Shown piece after piece: positions 56,501 to 64,000 of a stretch of 64,000 nucleotides of DNA. Position numbers and translations under genes: made by a program. The stretch spans positions 62,001 through 126,000 of the forward strand of contig NZ_JAGINO010000024.1 in assembly GCF_017876115.1 (NCBI RefSeq). The letters are read 5' to 3'. Origin of the DNA: Azospirillum picis. GTDB taxonomy: Bacteria > Pseudomonadota > Alphaproteobacteria > Azospirillales > Azospirillaceae. The number at the start of each line of letters is the position of its first letter. The stretch's first letter is position 1. The notes below the pieces were generated by a model. The model did no database searches. It worked only from the letters and a program-made list of their open reading frames with translations, and was not told the DNA's origin.

Positions 56501-56882
56501 CTGGGACTGGGACAAGCCCGGCAACATCCGCGACTACGTCACGGCGCTGAACCGCATCCGGCAAGAGAACCCGGCGCTGCAGCAGTTCACCAACCTGCGC
56601 TTCTACAACGCCTACGACGACAACATCCTGCTCTATGGCAAGATGACGGCGGCCAAGGACAACGTGATCCTGATCGCGGTGAACCTCGACCCCCACAATG
56701 GCCATGGCGGGACCATCGAGGTGCCGCTGTGGGAGCTCGGCCTCCCCGACGGCGCCCATGTCCAGGTCGAGGACCTGTTCAGCGGCCACCGGTTCACCTG
56801 GATCGGCAAGTACCAGCATGTCTGGCTCGACCCGACCCACAACCCCGCCGCCATCTGGCGCATCATCCCCCCGGGCGTGTAA
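53562..56882 (+). CDS. glgE: fused GH13 alpha-amylase-like and GlgE maltosyltransferase
   Basis: Protein of 1106 residues made of two GH13 units. The N-terminal one (about 1-440) has the four amylase regions: DFVINHTS (93-100), GFRCDAAY with nucleophile D177, FFAETLG with acid/base E206, and ESHDTDRL with H260-D261. The rest is a GlgE-type maltose-1-phosphate maltosyltransferase: N-domain (VYPELDGGRFAIKRAVGD), YFPPIHPIGRAFRKGRNN, FRVDNPHTKPF with nucleophile D835 and FLAEAFTRPK with acid/base E864. GlgE extends alpha-glucans from maltose-1-phosphate. The extra amylase-like unit could hydrolyse or transfer glucan or trehalose-type substrates. No glgB/treS/pep2 lie adjacent. Confidence 0.93.
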   Translation: MSIVGPRIYNLFPTLVGPVRDWAAHLPRIQGMGFDWIFLNPIHQPGFSGSLYAVKDPYRLHDALRGGAQEGDDELLRRFIDEAGRHGQSVMMDFVINHTSRDALLVDQHPDWYKRGPDGDLHRPGAVDPANTANVTVWGDLASLDYDRADSRAGLIGYWTDYLNHYIGLGVKGFRCDAAYQVPAEVWKSLIDAARARNPEVTFFAETLGCTVEQVRELCGAGFDFLFNSAKWWDFKADWLLDQYEDFRWIAPSVSFPESHDTDRLAAEVGSQDSVRLAAQLKMHYLFAASFSTGVMMPVGFEYGFTRKLDVVRMSPADWEPAKLDLTGFIGAVNAMKAATPALNVEGPQRRVTSPNSPVLGLIRRVDGAALDQPDGCAILLLNPDENRPQDVDVGPVLAATGGTFEAFEDVTPEAEPLPLEPGAPMTLRPMELRVFRARAAQSRPVELHDVEEREWMDSIAAGRMTIENVYPELDGGRFAIKRAVGDVMEVWADIYTDGTFVLAASVMYKADGDEEWREAPMRLHENDRWVGRVPLTRNARYTYSIEAWRDVWESWRADFKKKVDVGMTVDLELVEGRRFVEQALDLNHGDGRAALGAVIERMQALSGREAIDYALSDEPRRVMALYGERQYKSRYVRELEVYVDRTAGAYSAWFEIFPRSASPDPSRPGTFDDVVNLLPMVRDMGFDVLYFPPIHPIGRAFRKGRNNTLNPGPDDPGVPYAIGAEEGGHDAIDPMIGDFDSFRRLVREAKRHGLEIALDFAVQCSPDHPWVKEHPHWFYWRPDGTIRYAENPPKKYQDIVNVSFYRQSYPDLWYALRDVVLLWCREGVRIFRVDNPHTKPFPFWEWMIREVQDRYPDALFLAEAFTRPKLMKRLAKVGFTQSYSYFTWRTTKPELTEYLTELTQGESREYMRPNFFANTPDILPPILTHGGRPAHMMRAALAATLAGVYGLYGPYLLCEAEAYPGKEEYNHSEKYEIRHWDWDKPGNIRDYVTALNRIRQENPALQQFTNLRFYNAYDDNILLYGKMTAAKDNVILIAVNLDPHNGHGGTIEVPLWELGLPDGAHVQVEDLFSGHRFTWIGKYQHVWLDPTHNPAAIWRIIPPGV

Positions 56883-56973
56883 CGCCCCTTCTTCCTCCTT
56901 CATCCCACTCCCTCTCCCGCGAAAGCGGGGGAGGGTCGGGGAGGGGGCAGCAGCGCCAGGGACCCCAAAAACG

Positions 56974-57012
56974 AAACGGCCTCGCGGGCACCCGCCCGCA
57001 AGGCCGTTTTTT
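56974..57012. terminator. rho-independent terminator between convergent genes
   Basis: A stem of 9 plus 6 bp with one mismatch (56974-56989 with 56994-57009), a 4-base loop and a run of six T (57007-57012) follow the GlgE fusion gene. The A-rich left side (accccaaaaacg) also supports use on the minus strand by the convergent small gene. Confidence 0.85.
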
Positions 57013-57033
57013 CCGAAATCCCTGTGCTGTCCG

Positions 57034-57273
57034 TCAGCGCCGGCGTATCATCGTGACGCCGCCGACGGTCTTGTCGAGAAAGGCGATCATCGCCTCCGGC
57101 TTATGACCGACGGAACAGGACGCGAAGCTCATCCACCAGCGGGCCATCGGCGTCGACCAGCCGTAGCGGTCGGCAATGACCTGGACATTGTCCATACCCT
57201 GGATCGGCGAAGGCTGGGCGGTGGCGATATGGGCGGGTGTCGACGGACTTACCTTGGGTTCGACGCTGTGCAT
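57034..57273 (-). CDS. small hypothetical protein (79 residues)
   Basis: Not recognised. It has a polar N-terminus and a central hydrophobic/aromatic segment (YGWSTPMARWWMSFASC), and ends with a basic tail (TMIRRR). An ideal gggaggaacc ribosome site directly precedes ATG, and a terminator follows on its 3' side. So it is likely a real, separate small gene. The sequence does not look like a transmembrane or metal-binding domain. Confidence 0.6.
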   Translation of the reverse strand: MHSVEPKVSPSTPAHIATAQPSPIQGMDNVQVIADRYGWSTPMARWWMSFASCSVGHKPEAMIAFLDKTVGGVTMIRRR

Positions 57274-57409
57274 GGTTCCTCCCGACGGCGGCGCTCGGTG
57301 CCCGCTTATGCGGTACCTTATCCTTCAACAGTCGGGAGCGGCAGAGGTGCTTTGGTGCTAAGGGATACTGCACTTTCGGCGATGCGGTCCAACCCATGTA
57401 AGGCATAGA

Positions 57410-57592
57410 TCAGGTAGGCGGAACGGGCAATCCACAGGCCCAGACGACCAGTGCCACCAGGGCGGTTCGGTTTGCCGGACGAAACAGAAGCGCCATCCGG
57501 ACCCAGAATGGCGACACTTTCAACTCGTCGGCTATATCCCGGACTTCCGTCGGGGACAGCCGCAAGGCGGGAGCGGTGTTGTCGTTCATCAT
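57410..57592 (-). CDS. possible small hypothetical protein
   Basis: A frame of about 60 residues starts MMNDNTAPALRLSPTEVRDI. The segment LSPTEVRDIADELKVSPFWV has a helix-turn-helix-like flavour, and the end is hydrophobic (ALVALVVWACGLPVPPT). Starts at 57592 or 57598 are equally possible, with weak ribosome sites. Coding is uncertain. The flanks 57274-57409 and 57593-57701 hold no other gene; the latter has an AT-rich patch (gtgataatactgtgacg). Confidence 0.35.
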   Translation of the reverse strand: MMNDNTAPALRLSPTEVRDIADELKVSPFWVRMALLFRPANRTALVALVVWACGLPVPPT

Positions 57593-57701
57593 CGCCATCC
57601 GTCATTGCAGTCAGCGGGGTGGTGTGAGAACAGCAACGGTCAAGAAATCATCACAGATGCGGGTGTGATAATACTGTGACGTAAGGGGCGCTGGACGGGC
57701 G

Positions 57702-58683
57702 TTACTTCGCGGCCAGCAGGGCACGCGGCGCGCGGTCGGCGCCGCTGGCGAGCGGCTGCTTCGGGTTGCCGATCCAGGCGACGATGTCGTCGACGACCAG
57801 CTTCCCCTTCAGGTCGCGCAGCAGCATGTGATACCCGTCAGGGTAGACGGCGACGACATGCCGGCCGCCGGCCTCGAAATCCTGCAGCGCCCGCTCGACC
57901 GGGCGGGGCGGCAGCACCTCCTCGTGGGCGCCGTACAGAACCATGGAGGGCACCCGGAGGTGCGGGCAGGCGTCCAGCGCCGCGCCCATCAGCTCGGTCA
58001 GCCCCTCCAGCGCATCGACGCGCGAGCCCTTGATGACCATCGGGTCGCGGCCGAGCGCCCGCAGCATCTCGATGTTGTCGGACGGATGGATGTCGAGGTC
58101 GCGGGGCGGGTGCACCACCATCCCCGGCACCAGGTTGTAGGTGATCCACAGGGCGGCGCGCGGGAAGAAGCCCATCGCCTGCCGGCCCCACACGGCGGGG
58201 GCGACCAGGATGGTGCCGGCGACGTCGGGCGGGTTCTCGCCCGCCATCGCGGTCAGCACCACCGCCCCGCCCATGCTCTCGCCCATCAGGTACACCGGCA
58301 CCCCGGGGTGCCGGCGGTGGGCGGTCTCCACCGCGGTGCGGGCGTCGGCGACCAGCGTGGCGGTCCCGGCCCACACGCCGCGCTCGCGGGTGGCGCCGAA
58401 GCCGCGCTGGTCATAGGCATAGGTGGCGATGCCGTTGGCAGCGAAGTCGCGGCCGGCGCCATCGAAGGCATTGGAGTAGTCATTGAAGCCGTGCAGCGCC
58501 ACCACCACTGCCCGCACCCGGCCATCCTGCGGCAGCCAGGAGCGCAGCGGCAGCTCGAACCCGTCCGCGGCGATCAGGGTGCGCTCGGTCATCCGCGGCT
58601 GGACGACGGCCGTTCCCATCGGTTGGAAATCCGCGGCACAGCCGCCAAGCAGTAGCCCCAACCCCAGAACAGCCGCCAATCCG

Positions 58684-58694
<11 letters not shown>
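57702..58694 (-). CDS. alpha/beta hydrolase lipoprotein (monoglyceride-lipase-like)
   Basis: Lipoprotein of 330 residues. The signal ends in a lipobox (LLLGGCAAD). The hydrolase shows VVVALHGFNDYSNAF (oxyanion), YLMGESMGGAVV with nucleophile Ser, an acid in the segment LYGAHEEVLPP and a terminal His in YPDGYHMLLRD. This is the lysophospholipase/monoacylglycerol-lipase group. It should act in the periplasm on small esters. Its start overlaps the ABC ATPase gene by 11 bp, so they form a two-gene operon. Confidence 0.88.
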
Positions 58695-59682
<988 letters not shown>

Positions 59683-59868
59683 TGGTCTCGAACCATGATG
59701 ATTGCGGTTGGCGAAAAAGGTCCGCCGCTCCGTGGTTCCCCCGTTGATCCGCGTCGCGCGATGGGTATCATCCGGCCCGCGCGCGCGGCACCCTTCCGGG
59801 GATCCGGGAAGCGGGCGCGTCCACGATGGCGTGAACCGGCGCGCCTGTCAAAACAGAGGATGACTGCC

Positions 59869-60060
59869 ATGCAGGCGACCCAGCAGCCGACCGAGACGAT
59901 CCTTGTTGAAACCTCGACCGTAGGCTGCGACGGCGGCGGCGGTGCTCTCGGCCATCCGCTGGTCTATCTGACGCTGGACCGCGAGGGGCAGGTCGAATGC
60001 CCGTACTGCTCGCGCCTCTACAAGCTGAAGGAAGGCGCCAAGCTCTCCCACTGCCACTGA
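59869..60060 (+). CDS. CHCC-type zinc-finger protein (NDUFS6-like)
   Basis: Protein of about 63 residues with the CHCC zinc-finger pattern: VGCDGGGGALGHPLVYL supplies Cys and His, and VECPYCSRLY supplies the Cys pair. This is the bacterial relative of the mitochondrial complex I subunit NDUFS6. Function in bacteria is not settled. I chose ATG 59869 because agagga lies eight bases before it. ATG 59860 lies within that site. Confidence 0.85.
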   Translation: MQATQQPTETILVETSTVGCDGGGGALGHPLVYLTLDREGQVECPYCSRLYKLKEGAKLSHCH

Positions 60061-60548
60061 GCGCACGGTCGCCGGCCGGCCCGCCAGGTCACGGGCGGCC
60101 GGCAGCGGCCGCCGTGCCGGCCAGGAGAACCGAGCACTTGGCATTGCGATATAAAGCCGCAGGGGCAAATTGCCTGTCTTCAGTCTTGATGGAATACTGC
60201 TGGCCGAAAATGCCCAATAGCTGTGCGGGACTGAACAAAAAAAAGACACTCCGCACTGTGATGAAGACGAGGTGGAGGCGCTGAGGGTACTGTCCTGTGA
60301 CGGCAGCGCAGCAAGCTCGGCAATCGGTGGCTCTCCCGAAAAGATAACGGATTTTCAGAGGCTTGCTTCGGGCGTGTCACGGAAATACGCTCGCATGCGG
60401 CCTCGAAGTTACCTTTTTGTTATATTTTCAGTTCATCCTATGAGACAGTGCAGGTGCTGATGCTTGATGGCTGTCGTCGCAACGGCGTCTGCTTTGACGC
60501 AGTGCGAAAGGCTGGCAGTTCCACACTTGTTGTCTGAGTAGTAGGCTG
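60061..60548. other. intergenic region before the GGDEF-EAL gene
   Basis: No gene is supported in 488 bp. It is AT-richer than average around 60225-60245 (aaaaaaaaga) and 60410-60435 (ctttttgttatattttc), where the promoter of the next gene is expected. No clear terminator follows the zinc-finger gene. Confidence 0.4.
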
Positions 60549-62654
60549 ATGTTGTTTCTGGATACTTCCGGTTTGGCGTCGGACGAGGCGCGCATGATGA
60601 GTCAGGACAGGGAAGAGCAGTATCGAAGTATTTTTGAGAATGCCGTCGAAGGCATTTATCAGACCACCGTCGACGGCCGTTATCTGCGGGTCAACCCCGC
60701 GCTGGCGGACATCTACGGCTACGATTCACCCAAGGACCTGACCGACAACCTCACGGATATCGCCTGCCAGCTTTATGTGGACCCCGGAAAGCGTGAAGCC
60801 TTTGCCGAACTGATGGCGCGTCAGGATCGTGTCCATAGCTTCGAGGCCCGGGTTTTCCGACGCGACGGATCGATCATCTGGATCGCGGAAAGTGCCCGGT
60901 GCGTCCGTGATGCCGATGGGCACATCCGGTACTATGAAGGTACCGTTCAAGACATCACGGAGCGTAAGCAGCACGAAGAGAAAATCAGGTTGCTCGCCAC
61001 GGTCTTCGACAGCGTCGCCGACGGAATCCTGATCGTCGATCCGGAACTGACGGTCCAGGCGATCAATCCCGCCTACGAGGCGATGACCGGGTTCCAGCGT
61101 GAGGCGTTGCTGCGGCGCCCGCTGGTGCTCTTTGCTCCCGGCTCACACGAACGCGATTTCATCGACACCATCTGGACCACTGCGCGCCAAGCCGGGCGCT
61201 GGCAGGGCGAGGTCACCAGCTTCCGCCATTCGGGCGATGCTTTCGCGGCAGCATTGTCGGTGACCTCGGTACGCGCGCCCAACGGCGTGCTGGAGCATTA
61301 CGTGCTCACCATTGCCGATATCAGCCAGCGGAAGTCCCAGGAACACCAGATCCGTTACCAAGCGAGTTTCGATCGGCTGACCGACCTGCCCAACCGCTGG
61401 CTGGTATGCGAGCGGCTTGAGGAGGCCATCGCGCGGGCCCAGCGAAACCACAGCAAAGTTGCCGTGGCGTTTCTAGACCTCAATCGCTTCAAGCAGGTCA
61501 ACGACACGCTCGGCCATCATGCCGGTGACGACCTGCTGAAGCTCGTGGCGCGCCGGTTGCGGAACTGCACCCGCATGTCCGATACCGTCGGGCGCCTGGG
61601 GGGTGACGAGTTCCTGATCGTGGCGCCCGATGCGGCCGACCAGTCCGCCGGCGCTCGGTTGGTCGAGAAGATCCTCTACTCGATGGACGAGCCGTTTGCC
61701 GTTCATAACCAGGAGTTGTTTTGCGGCGCGTCGATCGGTTTGGCCTTCTATCCGGATGATGGGGAAACCGCGGACCAGTTGCTGCGCAATGCCGACCTCG
61801 CCATGTACCATGCCAAGCGCAACCCGGAGCATAGGTACGTTTTCTACGACGGGGGCATGCGTGAGCGCTCCGGCTTCACCTTGGGGCTGGAGAGCGACCT
61901 GCGACGGGCTGGTGGCGGTGAGGAGTTCGAACTGCATTTTCAGCCGAAGATGGACCTTGTCGGCAACCGGCTCATCGGGGCGGAGGCGCTGATCCGCTGG
62001 CGTCATCCCATCCGCGGGATCGTCAGTCCGGCCGAATTCATCCCCCTGGCGGAAGAAACCGGCCTGATATGGGACATTGGCGCCTGGACGCTCGTTGAGG
62101 CATGCCGTCGGCTTTCCGATTGGATTCGCCGTGGCCTGCCCGTTCCTTCCGTCTCGGTCAACCTTTCTCCACGCCAGTTCCAGGATGCTCGCCTTGTCGG
62201 CTTCGTGCGCAGTGTCGTCGAGGCGGCCGGCATCCCTCCCGACAGGCTGGAGTTGGAACTGACCGAGGGCGCCATGATCGGCGATATCGAAAAGGCCGTG
62301 CTGATCCTCAATGGCTTGAAGGATATCGGTGTCAGGCTGTCGATCGATGATTTCGGGACCGGCTACTCGTCATTGGCTTACCTGAAGCGCTTTCCGATCG
62401 ACACCCTGAAAATCGACCGCAGCTTTGTCCGTGACATCGTCAAATCCACCACCGACCCGGCGATTGTCGGCACCATCGTCAATCTTGCCGGCAGCTTGGG
62501 GTTCGATACCATTGCCGAAGGTGTGGAGACCGAAGAGCAGGCAGACATGCTGTGCCGGCAAGGCTGTACCCGCATCCAGGGTTATCTGATCAGCCGTCCG
62601 TTGCCGGTTGTCGACTTCGAACGCTTCATGACGGCCGCAATGGCTCCAACCTGA
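60549..62654 (+). CDS. PAS-PAS-GGDEF-EAL cyclic-di-GMP protein
   Basis: Bifunctional sensor of 701 residues, no membrane segment. Two PAS domains (IYQTTVDGRYLRVNPALAD and ADGILIVDPELTVQAINPAY), each followed by a C-terminal DIT/DIS hinge, lead to a GGDEF domain with the intact motif at 351-355 (RLGGDEFLI). The EAL domain has the intact motif at 479-481 (GAEALIRW), DDFGTGYSSL and EGVETEEQ. Both synthesis and breakdown of cyclic-di-GMP are therefore possible. An alternative start at MMSQDREEQ (60594) has gaggcgcgc upstream and would lose the first 15 residues. Confidence 0.92.
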   Translation: MLFLDTSGLASDEARMMSQDREEQYRSIFENAVEGIYQTTVDGRYLRVNPALADIYGYDSPKDLTDNLTDIACQLYVDPGKREAFAELMARQDRVHSFEARVFRRDGSIIWIAESARCVRDADGHIRYYEGTVQDITERKQHEEKIRLLATVFDSVADGILIVDPELTVQAINPAYEAMTGFQREALLRRPLVLFAPGSHERDFIDTIWTTARQAGRWQGEVTSFRHSGDAFAAALSVTSVRAPNGVLEHYVLTIADISQRKSQEHQIRYQASFDRLTDLPNRWLVCERLEEAIARAQRNHSKVAVAFLDLNRFKQVNDTLGHHAGDDLLKLVARRLRNCTRMSDTVGRLGGDEFLIVAPDAADQSAGARLVEKILYSMDEPFAVHNQELFCGASIGLAFYPDDGETADQLLRNADLAMYHAKRNPEHRYVFYDGGMRERSGFTLGLESDLRRAGGGEEFELHFQPKMDLVGNRLIGAEALIRWRHPIRGIVSPAEFIPLAEETGLIWDIGAWTLVEACRRLSDWIRRGLPVPSVSVNLSPRQFQDARLVGFVRSVVEAAGIPPDRLELELTEGAMIGDIEKAVLILNGLKDIGVRLSIDDFGTGYSSLAYLKRFPIDTLKIDRSFVRDIVKSTTDPAIVGTIVNLAGSLGFDTIAEGVETEEQADMLCRQGCTRIQGYLISRPLPVVDFERFMTAAMAPT

Positions 62655-63081
62655 TACGACGCTCGCGAGTCGCGCGGTACTGCCGCTGTCGCGCCCGGGA
62701 AGGGCGTATTGAGGGCCGTCCTCCAGGTGGCGGCGGTGCATATCCCGCGGAGCCTTTTTCTGCTCTTTTGCCTTGATGGAAAAGCGATCGAAGACTTTTG
62801 ACTGTCTACCGGTGCAGCGACCTTCACTCGACCTGTGGGATGGAGGTTTGCTGTTCAGTGTGGCGCGCGCTCCCGTTGCTGCACGACACGCTCCAGATGA
62901 TGGCTCCTTCCGAAGCGAACCATCTCGACCCGGCTGGCGGCCAAGCTATAGACTTGCGGCCGCGGTAGTGTTTCCTTTACGTTTAAAATGCGAACGTTCA
63001 GTAGACTGAAAAGGCTGTGGCCATCCCACCGGAGATGCAGCCATCTTCACCCGCCAACCGCCGATCTCTGACTGAGGCACT
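62655..63081. other. intergenic region between two cyclic-di-GMP genes
   Basis: About 427 bp without a supported gene. An AT-rich patch at 62970-62990 (tttcctttacgtttaaaat) followed by the short palindrome gaacgttc lies some 95 bp before the next start and is a plausible promoter or regulator site. Confidence 0.4.
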
Positions 63082-64000
63082 ATGACATCGGACGTCGCAC
63101 GGTTTCTCGGCTTCGCATTCGCCAATGCCGACGTGTTGATCGAGGTCGATGCACAAGGTGTCATCACATTCGCCGCAGGCGCGCTGCAAAACCTGCTGGG
63201 CACCACCGATGCCGAGTTGATCGGGCACTCGATTGAGCGTGTGTTGGCGACCGGTGATCGCGGTCTGGTGCGACGTCTGTTGCGGACTGCCGGGTCCAAC
63301 CGGCGCCTGGAAACCTGGGGAGTGACCTTGACCGGCGGCGTGGCCGCCATGTTGTCGGGCTATCGCCTTGGATTGTCGCCCAACGTGCAACTGACCCTGA
63401 CGCGGTCAGAAAGCCAGGGGAAGGAAACAGCCCAACCGAACCGCGATGCGGAAACCGGTCTGGTCGATGCCGACGCCTTCCAGGCGGAGCTCGGCGAGCG
63501 GTTTGGCGTGGATGTCGGTGATGCTCCTCCGAAACTGACATTGATCAAGATCGCCGACTTCGGCGAGGTCAAATCGCGACTGGGATCGGAGATGACGCTC
63601 CGCCTGTTGAGCGAGGTGGGAGCGCTGTTGCGTATGCACGCTGCCGATGACACGTTGGCCACCAGACTGGGAGAGGACCGGTTCGGGTTGGTTCACGGCA
63701 AAGGTGTGGATGCGAATACGCTGGCAGGAGAAATCGCGATTGCCGCGACCGGCCTCTCGCCCGATGCTCTTCCGGTGCATGCGCAAAATCTGACGCTCGA
63801 CATGTCGGCACCGGGCTTGAGCCGCGAAGATGCTGGCCGCGTTCTGATGTTCACGGTGAAGAGCTTCGCCGAGGAGACGGCCAGTCTGGACATCACGACC
63901 ATGCACGACGCCGTCAAGCTGCTGGTTGACCAGACGGTGACTCGGGTGACCAGTTTGCGCTCCACCTTGACGGACGACCGCCTGAAGCTGCAGTTCCAGC
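63082..64000 (+). CDS. PAS/degenerate GGDEF/EAL protein, partial (runs off window)
   Basis: The open frame starts at ATG 63082 (tgaggcac just upstream) and has no stop by 64000, so at least 306 residues belong to a larger protein. The N-terminus is PAS-like (VLIEVDAQGVITFAAGALQN). Next is a GGDEF-like domain whose signature is degenerate: GEDRF at residues 197-201 (RLGEDRFGL) in place of GGDEF. The window ends at the expected first strand of an EAL domain (DDRLKLQFQ). I infer a phosphodiesterase with an inactive GGDEF domain. The EAL domain itself is not visible. Confidence 0.75.
   Translation, partial: MTSDVARFLGFAFANADVLIEVDAQGVITFAAGALQNLLGTTDAELIGHSIERVLATGDRGLVRRLLRTAGSNRRLETWGVTLTGGVAAMLSGYRLGLSPNVQLTLTRSESQGKETAQPNRDAETGLVDADAFQAELGERFGVDVGDAPPKLTLIKIADFGEVKSRLGSEMTLRLLSEVGALLRMHAADDTLATRLGEDRFGLVHGKGVDANTLAGEIAIAATGLSPDALPVHAQNLTLDMSAPGLSREDAGRVLMFTVKSFAEETASLDITTMHDAVKLLVDQTVTRVTSLRSTLTDDRLKLQFQ

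Noticed and set aside
53202-56903. A 1233-residue frame antisense to the GlgE fusion gene
   Set aside because: It mirrors the codon bias of the real gene and has no recognisable domain.

Overview
The window is GC-rich and gene-dense, with short intergenic gaps and many start/stop overlaps of the ATGA or GTGA type. Its gene families fit an alphaproteobacterium of the Azospirillum/Rhodospirillales kind: an alternative complex III with a caa3-type oxidase, a soluble double-PAS chemoreceptor of the AerC type, a DUF4167-like small protein, a CHCC zinc-finger protein, a GlgE-type maltosyltransferase fusion and PAS-rich sensors. This placement is inferred from gene content and base composition; no rRNA or other taxonomic marker is present.

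Layout. (1) 1-12.2 kb, minus strand: a tightly overlapping respiratory operon read right to left, actA-actB-actC-actD-actE-actF, a small membrane protein, a SCO copper chaperone, then oxidase subunits II, I, III and IV (cut by the window edge). (2) 12.7-16.6 kb, plus strand, divergent: a second oxidase with a cytochrome-c-fused subunit II and a fused subunit I-III. (3) 16.8-19.6 kb: an EmrA/EmrB-type efflux pair, then a convergent soluble PAS-PAS chemoreceptor. (4) 21.8-26.2 kb: two convergent exported-protein genes, one a pepsin-like aspartic protease candidate and one a cysteine-repeat protein. Between them lies a 1.8-kb AT-rich insertion: one IS5-family element, an ADP-ribosyltransferase-like gene and an inverted IS end. 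(5) 26.5-36.8 kb: small accessory modules, namely HxlR/SDR, AraC, LysE, an operon of DUF305, beta-propeller, ECF sigma and anti-sigma genes, a CatB-like acetyltransferase, LysR with a divergent SDR-like gene, and another SDR. (6) 37.2-47.8 kb: a hydrolase remnant at a hexanucleotide repeat, an RND efflux pair without an outer-membrane partner, small genes, a second LysR/SDR-like pair, an Old Yellow Enzyme with a divergent HxlR regulator, and a broken VOC gene. (7) 48.2-64 kb: a multi-PAS hybrid histidine kinase, an orphan helix-turn-helix protein, PPK2 divergent from an amylase-GlgE fusion, a lipoprotein hydrolase with an ABC ATPase, a zinc-finger protein and two cyclic-di-GMP proteins, the last cut by the window edge.

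How the genes work together. The act/cox cluster should pass electrons from quinol to O2, and the second oxidase gives another terminal branch. The chemoreceptor, hybrid kinase and GGDEF/EAL proteins suggest a lifestyle tuned to oxygen, energy and signals. Several regulator-oxidoreductase pairs and two efflux systems point to handling of reactive or toxic small molecules. The most unusual part is 21.8-26.2 kb. There a mobile unit carrying a YHGT-motif protein appears to have inserted exactly at the end of a gene, at a TA inside CTAG, leaving the stop codon intact. Large ORFs antisense to the real genes are GC-driven shadows and are left out.
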